Below are positions 43,468 through 52,307 of a stretch of DNA of 63,716 nt, piece by piece. The translations under genes were made by a program, and so were the position numbers. The first letter of the stretch is position 1, and every line of letters starts with the position of its first letter. The notes beneath the pieces are model-generated. The model worked only from the letters and a program-made list of their open reading frames with translations, made no database searches and was not told the origin of the DNA. The stretch lies in NCBI GenBank assembly GCA_937990735.1, contig CALKQT010000047.1, forward strand, positions 1 through 63,716, given 5' to 3'. Source of the stretch: an uncultured Campylobacter sp. (lineage in GTDB: Bacteria; Campylobacterota; Campylobacteria; Campylobacterales; Campylobacteraceae).

Positions 43468-44875
43468 ATTTAAATTTATCGTAGCGGTTTTTGTGCTGCT
43501 ATATATTGTAATTACAGCTTTGGTTTTTAACTTCTACCGCGAGCTTGCGCTAAAAGACACGAGGCGCGAGGCGTTTTATATCCTAGATACGATGAATGCG
43601 GTGCGCGACTACGTCTCGACCGTGCAGCGCCCGCTAATAAACGAGCTTAAAGAAAAAAAGCTTCTAAGCGAGGATTTTTTCGATCCGAGGCTGATGTCCT
43701 CGACCTACATAACGCGCGAAATTTATAAAATTCAGCTCGCCAAAAATCACATCAACTACGACTACAAGCTCGTCGCTACCGATCCGCTCAATCCCGAGCA
43801 CGAGGGAAGCGAGTTTGAGAATGAAATTTTAGAGGGCTTTAAAGAAAACAGATATAAAGAATACTCCAGGATCGTTTATGACCAAGGCGGCGCCTCGTAT
43901 CTTTTGAGCCTGCCGATAACAAACTCCCAGCCTTCGTGCACCGAGTGCCACAGCATCAATGCAGCGCCTAAAAAGATGCAAGAGCTCTACGGCGATGTGG
44001 GAAATTTCAAAGGTGGCCTAGGCGATACGATCGCGATGATAAGCTTTAAAATTCCGATAAAAAGCATTCTGCTCTATCACACCAAAGAGTTTGTCGTTAG
44101 CGGCCTAAGCTTACTTGTGGTGTTTTTGATCTGTATATTTTGTATCTATAAAATTCACAAAAAAAACGCGACTTTAAAGATGCAAACGCAGCTTTTACTG
44201 ATAAATCAAAGCCGCCTAGCGCTAATGGGCGAGATGATCGGCAATATCTCGCATCAGTGGCGCCAGCCGCTATCGCAGATCAGCTCAACGCTTATAAATT
44301 TAGAGCTTTATAGCGAGCGGGGCAAGCTCTCAAAAGAGAGGCTCGAAGGCGGCATAAAAGACGCGGGCGAGCAGGTGAAATTTATGAGCGATACGATCGA
44401 GGATTTTAAAAATTTCTTCAATCCGAACATGCCGAAGAAAGAATTTAACGCCAGCGAGGCGATCGAGCAGGCGCGTAAAATTTTAAACGCCTCGCTTAAA
44501 AAGCACGTCATCGACATAAGCGTGCGGGTAGAAGAAAATTTTACGCTTTACGGCAACGTAAACGAGCTCATCCAGGTGCTAATAAATATCATAAACAACG
44601 CAAAGGAGGCATTTTTGGACGTGCCGCTTAAACGGCGCGAGATTAAAATTCGCTCATTTTTAAAGCAGGGCGAGCGAGTAATCACGATCGAAAATAACGC
44701 AAGCCGCATCGACGAAGCACAGCTAGATAAAATTTTTGAGCCGCACTTTACGACAAAACAGCAGGGCAGTGGGCTCGGGCTATATATGAGCAAGATGATA
44801 ATCGAAAAAAACGGAGGGAGCATAAGCGCTGCGAATTCCGACGAAGGCGCGATATTTACGATTGCTTTTTGTTAA
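43439..44875 (+). CDS. mccS: Sensor histidine kinase with periplasmic haem-binding Tll0287-like domain (MccS-like)
   Basis: A 478-residue membrane kinase. Helices at about 11-31 and 223-243 bound a periplasmic domain with CTECH (C167, C170, H171), a haem c attachment motif within a Tll0287/DUF3365-type fold (PSCTECHSINAAPKKMQ). The cytoplasmic part has H272 in ISHQWRQPL, the N-box NNAKEAF and G-box GSGLGLYMSK. A covalently bound haem would make it a redox or ligand sensor, plausibly of sulfite itself. Start options are ATG 43439 (29-base overlap with mccR) or the in-frame TTG at 43457, which gives a shorter overlap; neither has a clearly better ribosome-binding site. Confidence 0.85.
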   Translation: MRWGISLKYKFKFIVAVFVLLYIVITALVFNFYRELALKDTRREAFYILDTMNAVRDYVSTVQRPLINELKEKKLLSEDFFDPRLMSSTYITREIYKIQLAKNHINYDYKLVATDPLNPEHEGSEFENEILEGFKENRYKEYSRIVYDQGGASYLLSLPITNSQPSCTECHSINAAPKKMQELYGDVGNFKGGLGDTIAMISFKIPIKSILLYHTKEFVVSGLSLLVVFLICIFCIYKIHKKNATLKMQTQLLLINQSRLALMGEMIGNISHQWRQPLSQISSTLINLELYSERGKLSKERLEGGIKDAGEQVKFMSDTIEDFKNFFNPNMPKKEFNASEAIEQARKILNASLKKHVIDISVRVEENFTLYGNVNELIQVLINIINNAKEAFLDVPLKRREIKIRSFLKQGERVITIENNASRIDEAQLDKIFEPHFTTKQQGSGLGLYMSKMIIEKNGGSISAANSDEGAIFTIAFC

Positions 44876-44968
44876 ATTTAGACTTCATTAAATTTCTCCC
44901 TTTTTCACCCTTTTTTGTTGATATTATTTCGAGCGTAGAACTTTGCTAATTTAAAATTTCGATTTTCA

Positions 44969-44976
44969 AAGGAGGA
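44969..44976 (+). promoter_or_regulatory. Strong ribosome-binding site of mccA
   Basis: AAAGGAGG, three to four bases before GCC-ATG, is the best Shine-Dalgarno in the window and fits high expression of MccA. A TATTAT near 44924 could be the -10. Confidence 0.6.
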
Positions 44977-44979
44977 GCC

Positions 44980-47055
44980 ATGAAAAAATGGAATAAGATG
45001 CTACTAGGCGCGCTAGCCTGTATTAGCATTTTTGCCGCAGGAGCCTGTGCTGATGAAGGCATGGGGCATGAGATGGAAATGTCGCAAAAATCGCGCGACG
45101 TCATCGCAAATCCTAAGGGCACGTTGCAAAGCAGAGGCGTCATATCCTTGCAGGACTACGTCGTAGAAGAGCGAGAGATGTATGACTGGCTATTTAAAAA
45201 TCACCCGATTTTTACCAAATACGGCGGTAAGACGGTCGGCAAGCTCGATGTTCACGACCGAGGTTTGGAGTGGCTTGCGGAAGGTCATGGATTTGACTTT
45301 TCAAAGGCGAGTAAAAGAGATGACGGCAAGGGCTATAGCTCTATGATGTATAGAATCCCTGCTGGCTCTTCGCTACAATTTCCGAATAAATTTATAGGCC
45401 CTGAAAAATGCGGCGAGTGCCACCCTGCGCAGTATGAAACATGGAGCAGATCGCGCCACGCCACTACTATCCGCTTCCCGGGCGAGCACCCGGAGGTTAA
45501 TAACAACCTAACCGATCCTGTATTTAGCCCAGATACGGCGTCGATCCTTCCAAAAGGTATTACCCCTGACGTAATTTATGCGACTGTGGGACATCTAAGG
45601 ACAAAATTTGGCTACGTAGATGCATGGCTTCTACGCGGAACCTATCACGTAGAGGGCGGCTTGCTAAGAGATGGTACCGGTCAGATCGTAGCCGGCGGCA
45701 ACCAATTCCAAAGGACTTGGGCGTTAAATTTAGACGATGAGACGGTCAAAAAGATCAAAAAGATCGTTCCGGAATTCCCAGGCACGCTTGAGGAATACGG
45801 CGATAACGGCGGTTACGTAAGAGGTCTTGCATCGTATGCTGCGAAATACAAAAAATCGATGTTTTTCCAAGCAAACAGCTCGTATTGCGAAGTCTGCCAT
45901 CCATTTAAATTCGATTTTAAAACTAAGAAAGAATTCTATGCTGCTTTGGGTAACGCAAAAGAGCTTCAAAAGCACACTATCTCCAAGGGTATCACCTGTG
46001 AAGAGTGCCATGGAGCGGGCGGTCACCTTGACGGCGCTACAAATTTTAGAACCTCAAACTGCGAACGCTGCCACCAAAGATTTAACTATAGCCCTGATTT
46101 AGCTCGTGCTAATCCGCTAAACAACGGAAATCCCGATCTATCTCTTAGCTCTAAATTTAAATCTATGGGTCCAGGCTGCGGCTCTGAGGGCTCTCAGTCC
46201 TACTTTACCGCTCACTACGAGAAGGGTATGCGCTGCGTAACCTGCCACGATCCGCACGATAACACCGGACCGGTAGTTGGTGATAAAACCGTCAAGGGCG
46301 TAAATTATAACTCCGAGCAGGGCTATTTGAGCGCGTTTTATACAAAGCCTAAGATCACAAAAGAGTGCAAGGATTGCCACCAAGAGCAAGCCTACATCGC
46401 CGCAAGAGCCGATACGCATAAAGACAACACCTGCGCATCTTGCCACATGCCGTTTATGATGAGCTGCGAGAACTTCTATGCTATTCAGTTCCAAGACAAC
46501 GCGGGATTTGATACTCAAAGAAGATCTCACATCTGGAAAATCGACATCGATCCTGCTAGAAAATCTCTAGTCGCAGGCGATGCCGCCAAAGGTCCAAGAG
46601 ATGCGAAAGATTGGCACTTCCAAAGAAATAAAGACGGACGAAATTTCGTCGATCTTATGTGGTCGTGCGCACGAACCTCGTGGGCGGATAAAGATATGCA
46701 AGATACCAAAGGCTGCCATAGCCCTGTCGTTTCCGAGCTAAAAGAGACGCTTCACTTCAAGAACCAAAAGCAGGTTTACGATGAGGTTATGGGCTGGCAA
46801 ACTCCGATTAAGAGCGACTTCTCGCAAGTTAAGATCGGTATTCAAGGAATTTACTCTATCCTTGAGACTAAAAAGCTTAACTCCAGCGACAAAACTCGCG
46901 TTTACGAGCTAATAGAAAAAGCTCAAGACACCGTCGATCTTATCGAAAAAGACGGCTCATGGGGTATGCATGGCTTTAAATATACTAAGCAAAGGCTAGA
47001 GGCCGCTAAAGAGTATATCAAAGAGGCTCAAAGAATTCTAAATAATAATTTATAA
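44980..47055 (+). CDS. mccA: Octaheme cytochrome c-copper sulfite reductase MccA
   Basis: A 691-residue periplasmic terminal reductase turning sulfite into sulfide with six electrons. After the signal peptide (about 1-24) there are seven CxxCH sites, starting with CGECH at C144 (then CEVCH, CEECH, CERCH, CVTCH, CKDCH, CASCH), and the hallmark CX15CH site from C563 to C579-H580, which binds the active-site haem. Two further cysteines, C400 (MGPGCGSEG) and C496 (FMMSCEN), are 96 residues apart, the same spacing as the Cu(I) ligands recalled for the Wolinella enzyme (C399, C495). The tail has helical repeats as in NrfA-like trimers. Encoded behind a two-component system and before its PPIase, quinol-oxidising partner and special haem lyase. 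Confidence 0.95.
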   Translation: MKKWNKMLLGALACISIFAAGACADEGMGHEMEMSQKSRDVIANPKGTLQSRGVISLQDYVVEEREMYDWLFKNHPIFTKYGGKTVGKLDVHDRGLEWLAEGHGFDFSKASKRDDGKGYSSMMYRIPAGSSLQFPNKFIGPEKCGECHPAQYETWSRSRHATTIRFPGEHPEVNNNLTDPVFSPDTASILPKGITPDVIYATVGHLRTKFGYVDAWLLRGTYHVEGGLLRDGTGQIVAGGNQFQRTWALNLDDETVKKIKKIVPEFPGTLEEYGDNGGYVRGLASYAAKYKKSMFFQANSSYCEVCHPFKFDFKTKKEFYAALGNAKELQKHTISKGITCEECHGAGGHLDGATNFRTSNCERCHQRFNYSPDLARANPLNNGNPDLSLSSKFKSMGPGCGSEGSQSYFTAHYEKGMRCVTCHDPHDNTGPVVGDKTVKGVNYNSEQGYLSAFYTKPKITKECKDCHQEQAYIAARADTHKDNTCASCHMPFMMSCENFYAIQFQDNAGFDTQRRSHIWKIDIDPARKSLVAGDAAKGPRDAKDWHFQRNKDGRNFVDLMWSCARTSWADKDMQDTKGCHSPVVSELKETLHFKNQKQVYDEVMGWQTPIKSDFSQVKIGIQGIYSILETKKLNSSDKTRVYELIEKAQDTVDLIEKDGSWGMHGFKYTKQRLEAAKEYIKEAQRILNNNL

Positions 47056-47059
47056 TTCT

Positions 47060-47089
47060 TTCGGGGTCGCGTAAGTTCGCGGCCCCGAA
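47060..47089 (+). promoter_or_regulatory. Intercistronic hairpin between mccA and mccB
   Basis: TTCGGGGTCGCG (47060-47071) and CGCGGCCCCGAA (47078-47089) form a 12-bp stem with one G-T wobble and a six-base loop. No T-tract follows. It probably protects or processes the mccA mRNA, or reduces readthrough, so that MccA is made in excess over MccBCD. Confidence 0.6.
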
Positions 47090-47106
47090 ATTTAAAAGGC
47101 AAATAT

Positions 47107-47880
47107 ATGCAAAAAAGACTGAAAATTTTCCTGCCTGTCGTTTTGGTAAGCTGCGCGTTGGGCGCGAATTTAACTACGCAAGAACAAAAAGAATCTTATA
47201 GCATCGGAGCTTCTACCGGAAGCTATGTTTCAAACCAGCTGCATTCACAAGCCGCATTAGGCGTCAAGTACGATTTAGATGCGGTGATAGAGGGGTTTCT
47301 GGACGCTCTTAAAAAGCAGCAGAAGCTAAAAGATGAGGAAATTATTGCGCTTTTGAATCAAAGAGCCGATAAACTAAATAAGATCGTAGAAACAAATTCC
47401 AAAGCGGAGCTTGATAAAAATTTAAAAGCGGGCAAGGAATTTATGGCGAAAAATGCTAAAAATCCGGACGTTAAAACCACAAAATCCGGTCTTCAATATG
47501 AAATTCTAAAGCTAGGCATGGGCGAAAAGCCAAAACCTGAGAGCGTAGTAGTGATGAACTACAAGGCGTATTTGACGAACGGTAGCGTATTTGACGATAC
47601 TTTCGCATCTAAAATTCCGGCGCATCTTTCTATGATAGGCTTAATCGACGGATTGCGCGAGGGATTGCTTTTGATGAATACGGGCTCGAAATATAAATTT
47701 ACAATCCCTAGTAATTTAGCCTACGGCAACGTGGACGTAGATAGAATTCCTGCGGGTTCTGTGGTAATTTTTGAAGCCGAATTACTAAAGGTTTTAAAGC
47801 CCGGTGAGCTTGCCGATGCGGCGAAAAAGCTTAGCGAGAGCGAGGCTAAAAGCTTTCACGACGCGAATAAAACAAAGTAG
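47107..47880 (+). CDS. mccB: Periplasmic FKBP-type peptidyl-prolyl isomerase MccB
   Basis: A 257-residue exported PPIase. A signal peptide (1-21) is followed by an FkpA-N-like dimerisation domain (TQEQKESYSIGASTGSYV, KKQQKLKDEEIIALL), a long helix, and an FKBP domain with TKSGLQYEILKLGMG, VVMNYKAYLTNGSVFDDTF and IPSNLAYG. In the Wolinella mcc cluster a PPIase gene follows mccA, and the product likely helps fold the large multiheme apoprotein. Usual catalytic-pocket residues look largely kept. Confidence 0.9.
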   Translation: MQKRLKIFLPVVLVSCALGANLTTQEQKESYSIGASTGSYVSNQLHSQAALGVKYDLDAVIEGFLDALKKQQKLKDEEIIALLNQRADKLNKIVETNSKAELDKNLKAGKEFMAKNAKNPDVKTTKSGLQYEILKLGMGEKPKPESVVVMNYKAYLTNGSVFDDTFASKIPAHLSMIGLIDGLREGLLLMNTGSKYKFTIPSNLAYGNVDVDRIPAGSVVIFEAELLKVLKPGELADAAKKLSESEAKSFHDANKTK

Positions 47881-47908
47881 TTTTGCTTAAATTTAGTCGG
47901 AGGAGAAT

Positions 47909-48616
47909 ATGCAAAAGCAAAGAAGAAATTTTATAAAATCCGCCGCACTCGGCTCTTTGGGGCTTGGCGCAATCGCCTCAAGCTTACTCGCGCAAAACAG
48001 CGCGGATAAAAGCGCGCAAGACGCAAATACGAGCGCCAAAAAGCAAGAGCCGAAAAAGCCGCACTACGGTATGATCTTTGATCAGAACAAATGCGTGGGT
48101 TGCACTGATTGCGAGATAGCCTGTAAAAAGGTAAATTCGGTTCCGAAAGGTCAGATGAGGCTTTTTATCCAGGATAAAACCGATCCGCTAAATTTGAAAG
48201 AAAAGCGCTATGTTAGGGTTTCTTGTCAGCAGTGCAAGGACGCGCCGTGCGTAAAAGTTTGCCCGACGAAAGCCTGCCACAAGGACGAAAAAACCAGCAT
48301 CACGACGATGAACACCGATGATTGCATCGCCTGTAAATACTGCATCGTCGCCTGTCCTTACGACGTGCGCTTCATAAATCACGAAACTAAAGCTGCAGAG
48401 AGCTGCAACTTCTGCTTGGATACGAATTTAAAAGACGCCCACGAGCCTGCCTGCATCGAGGCGTGCAGATACGAAGCGATCGTGTTCGGCGATCTAAACG
48501 ACGAAGGCTCGCACATCAGCAAGCTGCTTCGCGTAAAAGATAGCCTGCGCATGCATCCTGAGTGCGGCACGAAGCCGAGCCTGCGCTATATTCCTGCGGT
48601 AAAACTAGGGGTGTGA
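47909..48616 (+). CDS. mccC: Four-cluster ferredoxin-like electron carrier MccC (NrfC family)
   Basis: A 235-residue periplasmic iron-sulfur protein with a twin-arginine signal (QRRNFIKSAALGSLG). Cysteine groups for four 4Fe-4S clusters are visible: CVGCTDCEIACKK, CQQCKDAPCVKVCP, CIACKYCIVACPYD and CNFCL with later CIEAC. It should pass electrons from MccD to MccA. AGGAG stands before the ATG, and only one base separates its stop from the mccD start. Confidence 0.92.
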   Translation: MQKQRRNFIKSAALGSLGLGAIASSLLAQNSADKSAQDANTSAKKQEPKKPHYGMIFDQNKCVGCTDCEIACKKVNSVPKGQMRLFIQDKTDPLNLKEKRYVRVSCQQCKDAPCVKVCPTKACHKDEKTSITTMNTDDCIACKYCIVACPYDVRFINHETKAAESCNFCLDTNLKDAHEPACIEACRYEAIVFGDLNDEGSHISKLLRVKDSLRMHPECGTKPSLRYIPAVKLGV

Positions 48617-48617
48617 T

Positions 48618-49589
48618 ATGAACGGAGCTATAAATTTCACTGCGACCTTCTCGCACGGCGTGGAGTGGGGCTGGCCGATCGCGGTTTATCTTTTGCTAGC
48701 GGGCATGAGCGGCGGCGCTTTGATAGTCGCGATCCTCGTCAAATTTTATAAAAAACAAACCGAAAGCACGCCGCTGTTTAAGGCTGCGTCGCTGCTGTCT
48801 TTCGTAGCGATCTTGCTCGGTATGGTTTGCCTCGTAGCCGATTTAGAGCGACCGCTTCTTTTTTGGAAAATTTTGATTAATTATAACTTCACATCGGTTA
48901 TGTCCGTGGGCGTGGCGGCGCTTTGCGTCTATATCCCGCTTAGCTTCGTAGCCTGCCTTTATGCGTTTGAAGAGTGCCTTAGAGAGTTTTTGACGCACAA
49001 TCTTAGTTTTTTAAAAGGGCTTTTCGAGCTTGCGATGAAAATTTTAAACGCGCTTCGCCCGCTACTTCTTGCGCTTACGCTAGTTTTTGCGGTCGCGATC
49101 TGCGCCTATACGGGCTTTTTGATCTCGGTTTTGGTTAGATTTCCTATCCTTAATACCGCCGTTTTACCTGCGCTTTTCGTGGCGTCGGGCTTATCGGCAG
49201 GCATCGCGGGATCTAGCTTAATAGCCGCGCTTTTCTTTAAAGCTGAGCTGCACGGAGGCGATCTAAAAGCCTTACACGCCGTCGAGTGGCCGGTTTTAGC
49301 GATGGAAATTTTACTAATCGGCATGATTTTCGTTTCGCTCGTCACAGGTAGCGACGTGCAAAAAGCCGCGAGCGTCGCCTTCAGCGAAGGAATTTACGCG
49401 CGTCTTTTTTGGCTAGGCGTCGTGGGCGTAGGTTTTTGCGTACCGCTAGTTTTAAATTTCGCACTGGGCAAAAAGATCGCCCACACCGCGTTTGCATTCT
49501 ACGCGAGCGCGCTTGCCAGCGTGGTCGGAGTATTACTTCTTAGAATGTTTATACTATACGCAGGTCAAACTTACGATATAATAATGTAA
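48618..49589 (+). CDS. mccD: NrfD-family quinol dehydrogenase membrane subunit MccD
   Basis: A 323-residue inner-membrane protein with about eight to nine helices, of the NrfD/PsrC family that oxidises menaquinol and hands electrons to the partner FeS protein. FSHGVEWGWPIAVYLLLAGM and SGGALIVAILVKFY are typical N-terminal segments, and VADLERPLLFW is the conserved Asp/Arg loop. It is tightly coupled to mccC and would complete the menaquinol to sulfite chain. Confidence 0.92.
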   Translation: MNGAINFTATFSHGVEWGWPIAVYLLLAGMSGGALIVAILVKFYKKQTESTPLFKAASLLSFVAILLGMVCLVADLERPLLFWKILINYNFTSVMSVGVAALCVYIPLSFVACLYAFEECLREFLTHNLSFLKGLFELAMKILNALRPLLLALTLVFAVAICAYTGFLISVLVRFPILNTAVLPALFVASGLSAGIAGSSLIAALFFKAELHGGDLKALHAVEWPVLAMEILLIGMIFVSLVTGSDVQKAASVAFSEGIYARLFWLGVVGVGFCVPLVLNFALGKKIAHTAFAFYASALASVVGVLLLRMFILYAGQTYDIIM

Positions 49590-49609
49590 AAAATTCGAAA
49601 GAGGCGATT

Positions 49610-52297
49610 TTGGGCGTAAATTTATTTAGATTTTTCACTTCTTACAAATTTGCGCTCTGCCTCCTTTTTATCCTAGCCGCAGGTGCCGGCGTCGCAACCT
49701 TTTTAGAGAGTATTTACGATACGCAAACAGCTAGAATTTTAGTCTATGAGGCGCGCTGGTATGAGTGCGTCATGGGTGCTGCGACGCTGAGCCTGCTCGG
49801 CATTATAATTAAAACCAAAATGTGGCGCCGCTTCGGCTCCTTCGTCCTTCACGCGGCATTTATCGTCATCTTTATCGGCGCGGCGCTGACGCGCTATTTC
49901 GGCGCCGAGGGCGTGTTGCACGTAAGAGCGGGCGAGAGCGAAAGCGAGATGGTGAGCGTCAAGCCATACTTGCAAATCCGCACGCAAGACGCGCTGTTTG
50001 AACACCCACTAAATCTATCTCAGATCGGCGATAACGATTTTAGCTTCACGCAAAGTATAAATTCTAAAAGCTTCACCGTCAAATTTAGCTCCTACAAACC
50101 CGCGCCCAAAGGCGAGCAGGGCACGCTTGCGGTAAAAGCGGGCTTTGAGGGCGGAAGCGAGCAAGAAGCGCAGCTGCGCGGCGGCGCGGGCTGGCTGGGC
50201 GAGCCCAAAATTTTAAACTTTGACGGCGAGGAGATAATGCTAAGCTGGGGCTCGAAACTCATAGAGCTTCCGTTTGCGGTAAAGCTTTTGAAATTTAAGC
50301 TCGAACGCTACCCGGGCTCGCAAAGCCCTTCATCCTACGCTAGCGACGTTGAAATTTTAAAAGAGGGCAAAAGCGCGGGGGAGCATGAAATTTATATGAA
50401 CCACCCGCTAAGCTTTGACGGCTTTAAGCTCTTTCAATCCTCCTACGACACGGACGAGCTGGGCACGGTGCTGGAGCTTAACCGCGATCCGGGCAAAATT
50501 CCAACCTACTTCGGTTATTTCCTACTTTGCGTCGGATTTATCGGAAATCTTTTTACTGCAGGCAGCAGGTTTAAAAAGCTCGCTAAATTTATCAAAAATA
50601 ACGCGCCCGCCGCGCTTCTTCTAATCGCGCTACTTTTTTTCAGCATTGAGCTTTGCGCCGCGGATGAAAACTATTTAGCAAATCTTAAAGCTAACTCGCG
50701 AGTTCATGCAAACGGCGCGTTCGCGGAGCTTTTAGTGCAAGATTACATGGGCAGGATCAAGCCGCTTAGCACCGAAGCAAGCGAAATCGTAAATAAAATT
50801 TCGGGTACGGATTCGCTTTACGGCTTAAGCGCCGAGCAGATGATCCTAGGAATGAGCCTAAATCCTGCATTTTGGCGCGATCAAAAGATCATCAAGATCA
50901 AAAACGACGAGATCAAAAAGATGCTGGGTTTAGCGCCGCAGGAGCGATATGCGAGCTTTAATTCGGTCTTTGATGAAAACGGCAACTACAAGCTCGCTCA
51001 CGCCCTGGACGAGGCGAATGAAAAAAGCGCCTCGCGCCGCGGCGCGCTAGATAACGAGCTGATTAAATTCGACGAGCGGCTAAACATCGCGTATCTGACC
51101 TTTAGAGGGGTGTTTTTTAAATTTATCCCCATGCCGAGCGATCCGCAAAACGCGTGGCTCTCGCCGAATGACGCCTTTGCGGATTATAGGATCGCACCGC
51201 AGATCAAAGGCGTGCTAAACGACTATCTAAACGGCTTGCAAGACGGAATTTCGGATAATGATTGGGCTAAAGCGGACAGCGCGCTTGCAGAGCTGAAAAA
51301 CTACCAAAGAGCCACCTCGGCGGCTATTCTTCCAAGCGTTAGCCGCGTCAAGGCTGAGGTATTTTACAACAAAGCTTCGGTTTTCAAAAAGCTAGTTTAT
51401 TGCTATATGATCCTAGGCGGCGTAGCTTTAATATTGGCACTTTTGGGCGCACTTTGCGGTAAGCGCTTCATGCTCGCGCAAAAAATTTTATTCGCTGCCT
51501 TTGCCACAAGCTTTGCGGCACATACTCTCGCGCTTGCGCTGCGCTGGTACGTCGCGGCTCACGCGCCGTGGAGCGATAGCTATGAGTCGATGATCTACAT
51601 CGGCTGGTCGGCGGCGCTTGCAGGGATCATATTTTTTAGAAAGTCCCTGCTTACGCTAAGCGCGAGCTGCTTGCTAGCTAGCATCGTGATGCTCGTAGCG
51701 CATATGAGCTTCGTAAATCCGCAGATTACCAACCTCGTGCCGGTGCTAAAATCGTATTGGCTCAGCATCCACGTCTCGGTTATCACGGCTAGCTATGGAT
51801 TTTTAGGACTTAGCTGTCTGCTCGGTCTTTTGGCTCTTGTCTTGATGGCGCTTAAAAACGGCACCAATCGCGAGCGGCTTAACGCTCAGATCAGATATAT
51901 AACGGCTATCAACGAGATCAGCCTCATCGTGGGGCTTTCGATGCTGACGCTTGGAAATTTCTTCGGCGGCGTGTGGGCGAATGAGAGCTGGGGGCGATAC
52001 TGGGGCTGGGATAGCAAAGAGACCTGGTCGTATGTTTCGATCATCGTCTATGCGATCGTGCTGCATCTAAAGCTTATCCCGAAGCTCGGCTCGATCTATG
52101 TTTATTGCGTAAGCTCGACGCTTGCGTATAGCTCGATTATAATGACCTATTTCGGCGTAAATTTCTACCTCACCGGCATGCACTCTTACGCCGCAGGCGA
52201 TGCGCCGCAGATACCCGCGCCGTTTTATTGTATAATAGCGGCGGTATTTTTAATAATCGCTCTTGCTTTCAGGGGCAGGGACGTAAAAACGATATGA
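49610..52297 (+). CDS. ccsA1: CcsBA-type cytochrome c haem lyase, dedicated isoenzyme CcsA1
   Basis: An 895-residue fusion of ResB-like (CcsB) and CcsA parts that exports haem and ligates it to apocytochrome c. N-terminal helices and a periplasmic ResB domain (to about 300) are followed by helices and a large periplasmic loop (about 350-580), then the CcsA half with the haem-handling WWD motif, GVWANESWGRYWGWDSKE, near 790-805. Helix-flanking histidines such as ALRWYVAAHAPW are present. In Wolinella the mcc-linked CcsA1 is required to attach haem to the CX15CH site of MccA, and its position here suggests the same. TTG start with AGAGG upstream. Confidence 0.9.
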   Translation: MGVNLFRFFTSYKFALCLLFILAAGAGVATFLESIYDTQTARILVYEARWYECVMGAATLSLLGIIIKTKMWRRFGSFVLHAAFIVIFIGAALTRYFGAEGVLHVRAGESESEMVSVKPYLQIRTQDALFEHPLNLSQIGDNDFSFTQSINSKSFTVKFSSYKPAPKGEQGTLAVKAGFEGGSEQEAQLRGGAGWLGEPKILNFDGEEIMLSWGSKLIELPFAVKLLKFKLERYPGSQSPSSYASDVEILKEGKSAGEHEIYMNHPLSFDGFKLFQSSYDTDELGTVLELNRDPGKIPTYFGYFLLCVGFIGNLFTAGSRFKKLAKFIKNNAPAALLLIALLFFSIELCAADENYLANLKANSRVHANGAFAELLVQDYMGRIKPLSTEASEIVNKISGTDSLYGLSAEQMILGMSLNPAFWRDQKIIKIKNDEIKKMLGLAPQERYASFNSVFDENGNYKLAHALDEANEKSASRRGALDNELIKFDERLNIAYLTFRGVFFKFIPMPSDPQNAWLSPNDAFADYRIAPQIKGVLNDYLNGLQDGISDNDWAKADSALAELKNYQRATSAAILPSVSRVKAEVFYNKASVFKKLVYCYMILGGVALILALLGALCGKRFMLAQKILFAAFATSFAAHTLALALRWYVAAHAPWSDSYESMIYIGWSAALAGIIFFRKSLLTLSASCLLASIVMLVAHMSFVNPQITNLVPVLKSYWLSIHVSVITASYGFLGLSCLLGLLALVLMALKNGTNRERLNAQIRYITAINEISLIVGLSMLTLGNFFGGVWANESWGRYWGWDSKETWSYVSIIVYAIVLHLKLIPKLGSIYVYCVSSTLAYSSIIMTYFGVNFYLTGMHSYAAGDAPQIPAPFYCIIAAVFLIIALAFRGRDVKTI

Positions 52298-52307
52298 AGG
52301 AGTAAAT

